A DNA stretch of 43,708 nt from Gordonia effusa NBRC 100432 (GTDB lineage: Bacteria; Actinomycetota; Actinomycetes; Mycobacteriales; Mycobacteriaceae): NCBI RefSeq assembly GCF_000241305.1, contig NZ_BAEH01000069.1, positions 1-43,708 on the forward strand, written 5' to 3'. The notes under the pieces are model-generated. The model did no database searches. It was not told where the DNA came from and worked only from the letters and a program-made list of their open reading frames with translations. Position 1 is the first letter of the stretch, and every line of letters begins with the position of its first letter. Made by a program: the position numbers and the translations under genes. Shown in pieces: positions 29,506-37,196 of this stretch.

Positions 29506-29535
29506 AGCGGGTCATGCTACCGGAGTGCTGCCGGC

Positions 29536-29595
29536 GATATGTCCCCTCAGTGACTCAGCCGCGTATATGCCATCTCAGTAACCCTGGGGGCATAT
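29536..29595 (-). terminator. Palindrome H5 after the DUF6545-like gene
   Basis: GATATGTCCCC at 29536-29546 pairs with GGGGGCATATC at 29585-29595 with one mismatch; a weaker inner stem surrounds GCGTATATGC. It lies at the 3' end of the gene whose stop is at 29597. Its GTCCCC arm resembles H3 and H4. Confidence 0.55.
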
Positions 29596-29596
29596 C

Positions 29597-30661
29597 TCAG
29601 CGCGAAATTCGGTTGTAGACCGCGCACATGTCGAGAACAGCACGCACATCGTCGTCGGCCGCCGCGAGTACTGGTATCGCGGTCTCTCGTCCCGACGGAA
29701 TCGGCTCACGCAGGACCGTCCGCAACCGCGACCCGACGTCAGCTGCCGAACCGGCGACGCCGAGGTCTTCGCTGAGCCTCATCAGGCCATCTCGAATGAG
29801 AATGTATCGGCGATAGTGAGCCAAGCGAATGCCAGCCGGCGAAATAGGACGCCGCGGCCACGGTGCGGCGCCAAGTTGGGGTATCGCAATTGCGATGTCG
29901 CCGGCCAGTTTTCTCATCGCCCGCAGCTCTCGCGCCAACACAAAAGTCCGACGCAAATACGCGGCGCGGCTCACCAGAGCCGGTGTCAGAGTTCCTATGA
30001 TCAGCAGCAATAATCCAGCGTCCAGCAGCGCCCGCGATAACGGCTCAATGCCCGGCGGCAGCAGTTCACGATTGAGATAGATACCGAATTCGACCGCATT
30101 CAGTACGAATCCGATCGCGAGCGACCCGGTCGCCAGGATCATCGCGACCGTGCTCACCCACATGCTTCCGCGCGGCTTCGGCTCCGCGACGATTCGAATG
30201 CCGATAAGCAGAAGACAGACCGGGATATAGGCGGCCGCCGACAGCGCGTACAGCCAAAGCAACGACGCCGGAGCATCCACAAATCGCCCGGTCCAGGAAA
30301 CTGGCGTGACGGCGGCAAAACACGCGGTAACGACAGCCACAAAAGCGATCACCGCCAAGTGACCGGACACCGCAACGCCATAGGCCTCGGCCAGTGCACG
30401 TACCAGCAGCATGACCGCCAAATATTGCAGCCAGATCAGCCAGACATGGAAGTGGTAGACGACGTCGGTTACCGGAACCAAGCCAAAGTAGGTCGACACC
30501 GCGAACCCGACCAGGGCGAGATAAACGGTCTGCACAGTGCGCCACGTTGGATTGGAAGTCCGCTGCGACGGGCTACGTGACTGTGTCAACAGAACAGCCA
30601 GCCGCCATCCGAAGACTGCGACAACAATCGGCAGGAGCACCGCCTGAACTGCTGGGGTCAT
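29597..30661 (-). CDS. DUF6545/MAB_1171c-like membrane protein
   Basis: A 354-residue protein. Seven hydrophobic segments lie in the first 230 residues (for example FHVWLIWLQYLAVMLLV and LLDAGLLLLIIGTLTPALV), followed by a cytosolic tail of about 120 residues starting RAAYLRRTFVLARELRAM. The layout matches the actinobacterial DUF6545 family, sometimes named MAB_1171c family putative transporter; its function is unknown, and those genes often sit beside ImmA/IrrE and XRE genes (recall). Here its ATG directly follows the stop of the ImmA-like gene (TAAATG), so the two are one transcript. Confidence 0.72.
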   Translation of the reverse strand: MTPAVQAVLLPIVVAVFGWRLAVLLTQSRSPSQRTSNPTWRTVQTVYLALVGFAVSTYFGLVPVTDVVYHFHVWLIWLQYLAVMLLVRALAEAYGVAVSGHLAVIAFVAVVTACFAAVTPVSWTGRFVDAPASLLWLYALSAAAYIPVCLLLIGIRIVAEPKPRGSMWVSTVAMILATGSLAIGFVLNAVEFGIYLNRELLPPGIEPLSRALLDAGLLLLIIGTLTPALVSRAAYLRRTFVLARELRAMRKLAGDIAIAIPQLGAAPWPRRPISPAGIRLAHYRRYILIRDGLMRLSEDLGVAGSAADVGSRLRTVLREPIPSGRETAIPVLAAADDDVRAVLDMCAVYNRISR

Positions 30662-31171
30662 TTACCAGCGCTCCGCGTAGTCGTCGAGTGCCGCCGCTAA
30701 CCGGGTCAGCGTCGGCGTCGGCTCGGGCGGACGTACGCGTTCGGCCCGGAGCCCGACGAGGCAGGCGATGATCGACGCCACCAGTTCTGCGTCTTCCTCG
30801 CAGTCTGGATCCGGTGGCGATGTATGTTCTGCGACCGACGCGAGCGTGCCGGTGAGAATGTGTGCAAGTTCGTGGGTGATGTGGTGGGCCTGGTGGGTCA
30901 CCGAGGTCTGCGACTGGAAGAACACTACGTAGCCCTTGGCGTCGGCAAATGTCGCCCCACTCGGGCCGCGCGCCGGCAATGCGTGCTCTACCAGCTCAAT
31001 TACGGTTCCGAGCCGCGCGGCGACAGCCTCTGCGAGCACTTCGGGTGTGACGCCGTAGGCCGGGAGATCGAGCCCACGCAGGACCGCCCGCGTCCGTCGG
31101 CGTATGCGTCGCTGGCGAAGTGGGGCATTAGCGTCAGGTAACGGAAGGAGCACAACGGCCGGTGGGGGCAT
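30662..31171 (-). CDS. ImmA/IrrE-type zinc metalloprotease
   Basis: A 169-residue protein. HHITHELAHIL gives the zinc motif HExxH (His100, Glu101, His104), and the conserved EEDAELVASIIA at 125-136 supplies the third ligand (Glu129 by position). So the protein should be catalytically active, unlike degenerate relatives. ImmA and IrrE cleave XRE-family repressors to release their targets; the EspR-like regulator encoded divergently is the obvious candidate substrate. N-terminal 45 residues are basic and resemble no known DNA-binding fold. Translationally linked to the membrane protein downstream. Confidence 0.85.
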   Translation of the reverse strand: MPPPAVVLLPLPDANAPLRQRRIRRRTRAVLRGLDLPAYGVTPEVLAEAVAARLGTVIELVEHALPARGPSGATFADAKGYVVFFQSQTSVTHQAHHITHELAHILTGTLASVAEHTSPPDPDCEEDAELVASIIACLVGLRAERVRPPEPTPTLTRLAAALDDYAERW

Positions 31172-31194
31172 CTCTCTCCGATGTTTGACGCTAT

Positions 31195-31206
31195 AGTTAG
31201 AAATAC
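31195..31206. promoter_or_regulatory. Motif shared with the LuxR-gene promoter (copy 1)
   Basis: AGTTAGAAATAC lies in the 97-bp gap between the divergent ImmA-like and XRE genes. AGTTAGAATAC occurs at 32990-33000 upstream of the LuxR gene, shorter by one A. A common regulator, perhaps the XRE protein, would explain it. Confidence 0.4.
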
Positions 31207-31268
31207 GAAAAGACTATCGCTTGCTGCGATTATTCAACCATTTGCCATCGACTTCAGACAGGCCGAAC

Positions 31269-31682
31269 ATGACGCAGGAACCGGCGCCCACCACGGCGTC
31301 CTCCGACATCTCCAACAAGCTCGAGCACCTCTTCACGGTTGTGCGCAATCCTGACGGATCGCGCATCAAACAGTCCGAAGTCGTCGCGCGGGCAGCGGCG
31401 GTCGGCGTCGAATTCAGTGAAGGATACCTGTCACATCTGCGAACCGGACGCGTTAAGTCGCCCTCGTTCAAGGCAGTCGAGGGGTTGGCTGCCGCATTCG
31501 GCGTCGACATCGAGTACTTCGCCGTCGTCGAGCCCACTGGTGGTGTCCTTCACGACGCCGGGGTGGAACGGACCGCCTACCGACTCGCCGGGTTGCCGTC
31601 AGAAGATCTCGATGTCATCAACGATATGATCACGGCATTCCGCGCCCGACGGAACCTGCCACCCGCATCGGACAACAACTAG
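31269..31682 (+). CDS. EspR-like XRE-family DNA-binding protein
   Basis: A 137-residue protein. Residues 14-80 form an XRE helix-turn-helix (NKLEHLFTVV...IKQSEVVARAAAVGVEFSEGYLSHLRTGRVKSPSFKAVEGLAAAF) with FGVDIEYF after it, close in layout to mycobacterial EspR, including the C-terminal RLAGLPSEDLDVINDMITAFR dimer helix region. EspR is a nucleoid-type regulator of secretion and lipid genes; this paralogue likely controls its own divergent ImmA/DUF6545 neighbours. ATG at 31269 is preferred because AGG lies about 7 nt upstream; frame is open from 31221. Confidence 0.85.
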   Translation: MTQEPAPTTASSDISNKLEHLFTVVRNPDGSRIKQSEVVARAAAVGVEFSEGYLSHLRTGRVKSPSFKAVEGLAAAFGVDIEYFAVVEPTGGVLHDAGVERTAYRLAGLPSEDLDVINDMITAFRARRNLPPASDNN

Positions 31683-31686
31683 CCGG

Positions 31687-32472
31687 TCAAGACCCGGTGA
31701 GCACCAGAATCAGTCTTGCCCCGCCGTAGAGCACACATAACGCGCACAGGAAGATGCCAACGGCGGTAACGCTTTTCATCTTGCGTGGTCCTACGCATCC
31801 GACAATTCCGATGGCGAGACCGAGCATTCCGAAGACCAGCGGAATAATCAGGTATGAGTACGGAAACGAGTCGAAAATCAGAGTTCCCAAGTGCCCCACG
31901 GGAATCAGCCGAAGGCATACCAACGACAATCCGACGACGAAGGACACCAGGGCAAAAGCCGGTCCCCGTTGGGTGGTCGCCGGTGGCGTTGTCTGTTCCC
32001 AGCCCGGCCCACTCGGCTTCGAACCGCCAAGGGCGTGAGCGAACTCCGTCGATGACGTGAAGCGTCGCGCCGGATCGGGGTCGGTGGCACGCAGCAAAGC
32101 AACATCGATCGGATGTCGCTTTGGTTGCCGTAGGACACCATGGCGCCACCCGACCACATCCACCTCGTCGGTACCGGTCAACAGTTGAGTCGCGACGCAT
32201 GCGAGGGCGTATTGATCCGACCACGGGCCCGCTGACGCGCCCATGAGCACTTCGGGCGCGGTGTAGACAACGCCGTCACCGGATGCGTTCGGAGAGTCAT
32301 GTGTCGCCGAACCACTGGGATCGCGATCAACATCGGATACGGCTAACCGACCACTGGTTTGACCATTCACGGCACGTCGGTCCAGTTCACGAGCGTAGGC
32401 GTCGACTAATTGGATTACTCGCGCCAACGTCGGCCTGTCGGTCCCGCGTACATGCGAGGTGGATTCGATCAT
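31687..32472 (-). CDS. Truncated kinase-like (pseudokinase) membrane protein
   Basis: A 261-residue protein. Residues 66-150 clearly match the C-lobe of bacterial Ser/Thr kinases: VVYTAPEVLMG (APE at 72-74), PWSDQYALACVATQLLTG with the helix-F Asp86, and ATDPDPARRFTSSTEFAHAL with Arg137. The N-lobe with the ATP loop and Lys is absent, and where HRD and DFG should be (about 32-65) the sequence is NGQTSGRLAVSDVDRD. It should not phosphorylate. Three helices at about 172-192, 205-228 and 236-258 anchor the C-terminus. ATG at 32472 is 4 nt after the LuxR-gene stop, so the two form an operon. Confidence 0.78.
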   Translation of the reverse strand: MIESTSHVRGTDRPTLARVIQLVDAYARELDRRAVNGQTSGRLAVSDVDRDPSGSATHDSPNASGDGVVYTAPEVLMGASAGPWSDQYALACVATQLLTGTDEVDVVGWRHGVLRQPKRHPIDVALLRATDPDPARRFTSSTEFAHALGGSKPSGPGWEQTTPPATTQRGPAFALVSFVVGLSLVCLRLIPVGHLGTLIFDSFPYSYLIIPLVFGMLGLAIGIVGCVGPRKMKSVTAVGIFLCALCVLYGGARLILVLTGS

Positions 32473-32476
32473 CGAA

Positions 32477-32944
32477 TCACAGATCTTCGAGCGCGATAAT
32501 CCCATCCTGAACCGCGCGAGCTACCAACGAAGCCTTCGTTGGCGCCGGCCGACCGACGTCGGCGTACTTGGTGCGAATTCGGGTCAGATGCGTGTTGACC
32601 GTGCCCATCGCTATAAACAGCGACTCAGCGACCGCCAACTTGGAATCGAGTACCAACCATGCGCGCAACACCTCAATCTCACGAGGCGACAAGGCAGGAC
32701 GCAGCAGGTCATCAGGCCCCAGACCACGACTGACGGCATCGTCGGAGATTGAGCTGTGCACAAATCGCCGAATGACCTGACCGCCGCCCACGACCCCGAG
32801 ACGGTGTCGCGAAATATCAACGGGCCACACCGTCTGCACGGGACCGGGCGCAATTGTGCGGCGCGACGCAAGCCGCTCCAGTGCATCCCGGTTCCGACGG
32901 ATCGATTCCTCGCACATGTGTGCGTCGGCAGCTGTCACAGTCAT
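32477..32944 (-). CDS. LuxR-type helix-turn-helix regulator
   Basis: A 155-residue protein. Residues 85-150 are a LuxR/GerE HTH with LSPREIEVLRAWLVLDSKLAV and IAMGTVNTHLTRIRTKYADVGRPAPTKASLV. The HTH is longer between helices than in NarL-type regulators. The first 80 residues (with QTVWPVDISRHRLGV) match no receiver domain and lack phosphorylation residues. ATG at 32944 is chosen for GAGAGG 7 nt upstream. It heads the operon with the pseudokinase gene, a pairing that suggests the membrane protein signals to it. Confidence 0.82.
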   Translation of the reverse strand: MTVTAADAHMCEESIRRNRDALERLASRRTIAPGPVQTVWPVDISRHRLGVVGGGQVIRRFVHSSISDDAVSRGLGPDDLLRPALSPREIEVLRAWLVLDSKLAVAESLFIAMGTVNTHLTRIRTKYADVGRPAPTKASLVARAVQDGIIALEDL

Positions 32945-32989
32945 ATCCATGCCTCTCGCCCTGAAACTGTAGTCGTATCCTAGATCGAC

Positions 32990-33000
32990 AGTTAGAATAC
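32990..33000. promoter_or_regulatory. Motif shared with the XRE/ImmA promoter (copy 2)
   Basis: AGTTAGAATAC, close to the AGTTAGAAATAC at 31195-31206. On the minus strand it lies just upstream of TAGGAT (32977-32982), a plausible -10 box for the LuxR gene, about 45 bp before that start codon. Confidence 0.4.
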
Positions 33001-33074
33001 TAATGTTACCTCGGGTTGGCGAGTCTTGGGTCATCCGGACATCCGATGTCCGGATCGCGGCATAGTCTCGGGCC

Positions 33075-33473
33075 ATGACCGTTGAACTGCTCCGCCCAGA
33101 GGGCTTAGTGCACAGCCCGGCCTTTAGCCACGTCGCGATCATCCCGCCGGGCGCCACGACGATTCTCATTGGCGGCCAGAACGCGATTGACGCCGACGGC
33201 GCGTTGGTCGGGGGCGACGACGTCGCGGCTCAAGTCCGCAAAGTCATGGCGAATCTGCTGACCGCCCTCGACGCCGCGGGTGCCCGACTAGAGCATGTCG
33301 TCCATATCTCGCTAGTGCTCGCCAAAGGTGTCGATATTAATGCGGGTTACGGCGCGGCATTGGAAACGCTTGGCACACTTGAGATTCCGCCGTTGGTGTC
33401 GGCACTATTCGCCGACCTTGGAGTGCCCGGCGCGCTCGTCGAACTGAGCGCGACGGCCGCGATCGTTCGGTAG
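33075..33473 (+). CDS. RidA/YjgF-family protein
   Basis: A 132-residue chorismate-mutase-like fold protein. ILIGGQNAIDADGALVGGDDVAAQVRKVMANLLTALDAAGA and the final VPGALVELSATAAIV match the Rid family. RidA members hydrolyse reactive enamine/imine intermediates from amino-acid metabolism, using an Arg in the R-V-E-I-x-x-x-A region; here that position reads LVELSATA, without the Arg, so it is likely one of the other Rid subgroups. Monocistronic. Confidence 0.88.
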   Translation: MTVELLRPEGLVHSPAFSHVAIIPPGATTILIGGQNAIDADGALVGGDDVAAQVRKVMANLLTALDAAGARLEHVVHISLVLAKGVDINAGYGAALETLGTLEIPPLVSALFADLGVPGALVELSATAAIVR

Positions 33474-33500
33474 CTGACGGATCACGCCAGTCAGCGATTG

Positions 33501-33559
33501 TCGTCCCCGTGAGAGGCAGGGAAGGGCATATTGCCCTTGGGCGCCATCCACGGGGACGA
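33501..33559 (+). terminator. Two-stem palindrome H3 after the RidA gene
   Basis: Outer arms TCGTCCCCGTG (33501-33511) and CACGGGGACGA (33549-33559) pair perfectly. The inner stem is AAGGGCA-tat-TGCCCTT at 33522-33538, the same inner word as in H1 and H2. It lies 27 bp after the RidA stop and 105 bp before murT. Confidence 0.72.
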
Positions 33560-33570
33560 AAATTCACGAC

Positions 33571-33638
33571 AGGAGCCTATTGCGGCTCCTTCGGTGGCAC
33601 ATGCGTCGCAGGTCACGCCCCGCGGCGGATACTCCGCC
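33571..33638 (+). other. murT leader with two short hairpins
   Basis: AGGAGCC-tattgc-GGCTCCT at 33571-33590 and GGCGGA-tac-TCCGCC at 33624-33638 precede murT (start 33664). They may be structure in the murT 5' leader; no known riboswitch is recognised. Confidence 0.4.
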
Positions 33639-33663
33639 AATTCCGTGTGGAAAACTCGTCAGC

Positions 33664-34950
33664 ATGGCCGGTGACATCTCCTCCCGTTTACCCGCGCGCA
33701 CTCGACTCGCCCTCGCGGCCGCGTCGACAGCACGTTGGGCCTCCCGGACCGCCGGCCGCGGTAAGGGCTCGATGATCGGCGGGCTGGTCGCCGCCAAGAT
33801 CGATCCTTCGGTCATGTCTCGGCTGGCAGCCGGTAAGCGCACCGCGATTATCACCGGCACCAACGGCAAGTCGACGACGACCCGGATGACCGCGGCCGCA
33901 CTGGGCGAGTTGGGCCGCGTAGCCACGCAAGCTGATGGCGCGAATATGGACGCCGGCATCATCGCGACGCTCACCCTCGATCAGGCGGCGCCCATCACCG
34001 CACTCGAAGTCGACGAGCTGCACGTCCCACACGTATCCGACGCCGTCGACCCCGAGGTCCTGGTTCTGCTCAATCTATCCCGCGATCAGCTTGACCGCGT
34101 CGGCGAGATCAACATTATCGAGCGGCGGCTCCGCGAAGGTATCGAACGACATCCCGACGCAACCGTCATCGCCAATTGCGACGACGTGCTGGTGACCTCG
34201 GCGGCGTTCGACGCACCGAAGGTCGTATGGGTGGCCGCTGGCGCCAGCTGGGTCGGTGATTCAGTGAGCTGCCCGCGTACCGGCGAGCCGATCGTCCGGT
34301 CGAGCACCGAAGCTGGTGTCGATTGGCGGTCCACCGGCGACGACAATTTCCGTCGGCCACAACCGGATTGGTGGTTCGATGACGGGAACATCTACGGCCC
34401 CAACGGGTTCACCGCTCCCCTTACCCTATCCGTGCCGGGACGCGCCAATCGCGGCAACGCCACGCAGGCCGTCGCCGCGGCGGTCGTCATGGGCGCTGAT
34501 CCCGCGAAAGCTGTTGCCGCAGTAGGCACTGTCGGCGAAGTCGCCGGTCGCTACGGCGTCACCACGGTCGGCAGCCACCGCGTGCGAACTCTGCTGGCCA
34601 AGAATCCCGCCGGCTGGCAAGAAGCGCTGTCGATGATCGATCAGGAAGCCGACGGGTTGGTGATCGCCGTCAACGGGCAAGTTCCCGACGGCGAGGACCT
34701 GTCGTGGCTGTGGGATGTACGTTTCGAAGCATTCGAAACGATGCAGGTGGTCGCATCGGGCGAGCGTGCGGCCGACCTCGGCGTCCGATTGCTCTACGCC
34801 GGCGCCGAGCACACCACCATCGCAGATCCCCTGGCCGCCATCGAATCCTGTCCGCCGGGACGGGTCGAAGTGCTCGCCAACTACACCGCGTTCCGTGACC
34901 TCGGCATCGCCCTGGAACGCGCCGCGAAAGACGAAGGGGGACCACGATGA
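33664..34950 (+). CDS. murT: Lipid II isoglutaminyl synthase, MurT subunit
   Basis: A 428-residue Mur-ligase-type protein that with GatD amidates D-Glu of lipid II to D-isoGln using ATP and glutamine. ITGTNGKSTTTR (64-74) is the P-loop, LNLSRDQLDRVGE (137-149) the central-domain motif, and VPGRANRGNATQAVAAAV starts the last domain; residues from about 350 form the MurT C-terminal domain. Staphylococcal MurT has a four-Cys zinc ribbon in the middle; here only Cys203 (VSCPRTGEPI) remains. The start at 33664 gives a normal N-terminus. It overlaps gatD by four bases. Equivalent to Rv3712 as I recall. Confidence 0.93.
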   Translation: MAGDISSRLPARTRLALAAASTARWASRTAGRGKGSMIGGLVAAKIDPSVMSRLAAGKRTAIITGTNGKSTTTRMTAAALGELGRVATQADGANMDAGIIATLTLDQAAPITALEVDELHVPHVSDAVDPEVLVLLNLSRDQLDRVGEINIIERRLREGIERHPDATVIANCDDVLVTSAAFDAPKVVWVAAGASWVGDSVSCPRTGEPIVRSSTEAGVDWRSTGDDNFRRPQPDWWFDDGNIYGPNGFTAPLTLSVPGRANRGNATQAVAAAVVMGADPAKAVAAVGTVGEVAGRYGVTTVGSHRVRTLLAKNPAGWQEALSMIDQEADGLVIAVNGQVPDGEDLSWLWDVRFEAFETMQVVASGERAADLGVRLLYAGAEHTTIADPLAAIESCPPGRVEVLANYTAFRDLGIALERAAKDEGGPR

Positions 34951-35675
34951 CCGGGGCTAGCGAGTCGACGCTGCGGATCGGGCTCGTCTTGCCCGACGTC
35001 ATGGGAACTTACGGCGACGGCGGTAATGCTCTCGTATTGCGCCAACGCGCACGAATGCGCGGCATCGATGCGGAAATTGTCGAGATCACTCTCGACGACG
35101 CCGTACCCGAATCGCTCGACGTCTACACACTCGGCGGCGCAGAGGATTTCGCGCAGCGTCTGGCCACTCGGCACCTCACGCGCTATCCCGGCCTTCAGCG
35201 CGCGGCCGAAGCTGGCCGACCGGTGCTGGCGATCTGTGCGGCGATCCAGGTACTTGGCCATTGGTACGAGACGTCGGCCGGCGAACGCGTCGACGGCATT
35301 TCCATGCTCGACGCCACGACGTCCCCGCAACCGACGCGCAGCATCGGGGAGTTGGTAACCACTCCGACCCTCGACGGCCTGACCGATCCGCTGTCTGGGT
35401 TTGAAAATCACCGTGGCGGAACAACTCTCGGCCCAGCGGCGACACCTTTCGGCCGCGTTCGCAACGGGGTCGGCAATGGAGTGGGCGACGGAACCGAAGG
35501 CGCGATACAGGGTTCGGTCATCGGGACGTATATGCACGGTCCGGCGTTGGCACGCAATCCACAATTGGCCGACTATCTACTTGCTCGCGCGCTAGGAACC
35601 GAAACCCTTGCACCACTTGACCTTCCCGAGGTGGGGCAATTACGCAAGGAGCGGTTGGCGGCTGCGCGCCGGTAG
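34947..35675 (+). CDS. gatD: Lipid II isoglutaminyl synthase, GatD glutamine amidotransferase subunit
   Basis: A 242-residue class I, CobB/CobQ-like amidotransferase. It releases ammonia from glutamine for MurT. PVLAICAAIQVLG carries the nucleophile Cys97 and GTYMHGPALARNP the His197, matching the Cys-His dyad of GatD, which lacks the Glu of classic triads. DVYTLGGAEDFAQRL is a further family motif. ATGA overlap with murT supports a fixed-ratio complex. Downstream is the REP-like region. Confidence 0.93.
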   Translation: MTGASESTLRIGLVLPDVMGTYGDGGNALVLRQRARMRGIDAEIVEITLDDAVPESLDVYTLGGAEDFAQRLATRHLTRYPGLQRAAEAGRPVLAICAAIQVLGHWYETSAGERVDGISMLDATTSPQPTRSIGELVTTPTLDGLTDPLSGFENHRGGTTLGPAATPFGRVRNGVGNGVGDGTEGAIQGSVIGTYMHGPALARNPQLADYLLARALGTETLAPLDLPEVGQLRKERLAAARR

Positions 35676-35805
35676 ATGGACGCTGGCCGAACACCCCTAC
35701 CGCACAATAGCATTCAGGTCACCAGGTCTCGATACACGCGCGTCTCGCTCCGCTCGGCGAGCGCACTCGACCACCCACATTCACCGCCAGCCGGCAGTCC
35801 ACCGC
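35676..35805. repeat. Partial composite element and REP-like monomer
   Basis: 35689-35773 repeats the right part of the composite element: GAACACCCCTACCGCACAA, then GGTCTCGATACACGCGCG from 35725 to GCACTCGACCA at 35773. It is about 95% identical to 35863-35947, 174 bp further on. It starts straight after the gatD stop. Confidence 0.85.
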
Positions 35806-35947
35806 CGGTCGAGTGCCCGGCGAGGCGCCAGCCGAGCCGGGTGTATCGAGACCCCGCAAGACGAACACCCCTACCGCACAACAGCATTCGGGTCACCAGG
35901 TCTCGATACACGCGCGTCTCGCTCCGCTCGGCGAGCGCACTCGACCA
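35806..35947 (+). repeat. Composite palindromic element, copy 3, 142 bp
   Basis: Left arm (35806-35853) starts CGGTCGAGTGCCCGGCGAGG and ends GTGTATCGAGACC; a 45-nt core holds GACGAACACCCCTACCGCAC; the right arm (35899-35947) starts GGTCTCGATACACGCGCG and ends GCGCACTCGACCA. The outer ends are inverted copies, as are the inner ends, while the two stem interiors differ (CCCGGCGAGGCGCC type against CTCGCTCCGCTCGGCGAG). Confidence 0.9.
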
Positions 35948-36025
35948 ACCACATGGCACCTCTCGCTCCGCTCGGCGGGCGCACTCGACCACCCACAGCG
36001 GCACCTCCCACCCCGCTCGGCACTG
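35948..36025. repeat. Truncated REP-like monomers
   Basis: CTCGCTCCGCTCGGCGGGCG with the end GCACTCGACCACCCA at about 35977-35995 is one more partial unit, followed by a short fragment CACCCCGCTCGGCA. No gene lies in 35676-36025. Confidence 0.65.
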
Positions 36026-36568
36026 CTACGTCTCCCCGATCACCCGACATCGCTCACGGGTTCTGTCTACGCTGAACCAGCCGTCTTCAAATGCCTGCCA
36101 TCGTTGCAGGTTGGCGCGATCGGCTTCTCCGTCGCGGGCCACCGACCTCGCCAACCGCTCTTCGCGCGTGGGCCCATCGAGCCACATCGCACCCGCGAGG
36201 CGATCGGCGATCTGACGCCGCGCCGACGACACTCCTTCGATGATCAACAGCGGCTGCCAGCGGAGCCACACCAGCGGCCCGGGCCGCGCGACGCCGTCGG
36301 CCCACTGCCGCGGCCGATACTCTACATCACGCCCGCGTGAAAAAGCGTGCAGCACATCGCTTTCCAGCTCGTCCCACCACGCCACCGGATTATCCCAGGT
36401 CGCGAAGTCATCGGTGCGGATCAGCATCGTGGATACCCCACGCCGCCCCAGCTCCGACACCACGCCGTCGGCAAAGGTAGATTTCCCGCTACCCGACGGG
36501 CCGTCGATGGCAACGATCCCCGCCCCGATCTCCGTCGCGATAACTTCGGCGGCGTCACGCGGTTTCAT
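36026..36568 (-). CDS. P-loop kinase, uridine kinase-like
   Basis: A 180-residue protein. VAIDGPSGSGKSTFADGV (Walker A near residues 18-30) opens a nucleoside-kinase-type fold; IRTDDFATWDNPVAWWDEL is the substrate-side DDF motif of uridine-kinase-like proteins, LLIIEGVSSARR the second strand and LDGPTREERLARSVARDG the LID arginines. The substrate is not known. ATG at 36568 is 4 nt after the recR stop, so it ends the ybaB-recR operon. In M. tuberculosis the corresponding position holds an unrelated gene as I recall. Confidence 0.82.
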   Translation of the reverse strand: MKPRDAAEVIATEIGAGIVAIDGPSGSGKSTFADGVVSELGRRGVSTMLIRTDDFATWDNPVAWWDELESDVLHAFSRGRDVEYRPRQWADGVARPGPLVWLRWQPLLIIEGVSSARRQIADRLAGAMWLDGPTREERLARSVARDGEADRANLQRWQAFEDGWFSVDRTRERCRVIGET

Positions 36569-36572
36569 CGGG

Positions 36573-37184
36573 CTAAGCAAGCACTCGTCGACCCGACAGC
36601 GCACGACCCAGAGTGAGCTCGTCGGCGAATTCCAAATCGCCACCCATCGGCAGGCCGGAGGCAAGCCGCGTCACTGACAGGCCGGGAAAATCCTTGAGCA
36701 TCCGCAAGAGGTAGGTCGCGGTGGCCTCCCCCTCGGTATTCGGATCGGTCGCGACAATCACCTCGCTGACGTCCACCCCGTCGTCCTGATTTGCCAAGCG
36801 TCGCAACAATTCTCGGATGCGCAGCTGATCGGGGCCAATACCCGACAACGGATCTAACGCACCGCCGAGCACATGGTAACGACCATTGAACTCCTTGGTG
36901 CGCTCGATGGCGTGCACATCCTTGGGCTCTTCGACGACGCAGATCTTGGTGGCGTCCCGACGCGCGTCAGAGCAGATGCGGCATAGTCGATCGGCCGACA
37001 CGTTGCCGCATTCAGCGCAGAACGTGACATTGTCCCGCACCTGCCCCAACGCCGCGATCAGCCGATCGATCTGCGCGTTCTCGCCTGCCAAGAGCGCAAA
37101 GGCGATCCGCTGGGCACCCTTGGGACCGAGACCTGGCTGCTTAGCCAGTTCGTCGATCAAATCCTGAATCGGTCCCTCGTACAT
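36573..37184 (-). CDS. recR: Recombination mediator protein
   Basis: A 203-residue full-length RecR, which with RecO/RecF loads RecA at gaps. The N-terminal helix-hairpin-helix has [17 protein letters not shown]; the zinc finger uses Cys56, Cys59, Cys68 and Cys71; the Toprim domain runs from about 80 to 175 with [14 protein letters not shown] and [18 protein letters not shown]. It lies 12 bp after ybaB on the same strand, the usual bacterial pairing. Confidence 0.97.
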   Translation of the reverse strand: MYEGPIQDLIDELAKQPGLGPKGAQRIAFALLAGENAQIDRLIAALGQVRDNVTFCAECGNVSADRLCRICSDARRDATKICVVEEPKDVHAIERTKEFNGRYHVLGGALDPLSGIGPDQLRIRELLRRLANQDDGVDVSEVIVATDPNTEGEATATYLLRMLKDFPGLSVTRLASGLPMGGDLEFADELTLGRALSGRRVLA

Positions 37185-37196
37185 CGTTGAATACTG

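Noticed and set aside
33004..33169. Upstream extension of the LuxR frame
   Set aside because: It overlaps the promoter region and the start of the RidA gene; GAGAGG before 32944 marks a better start.
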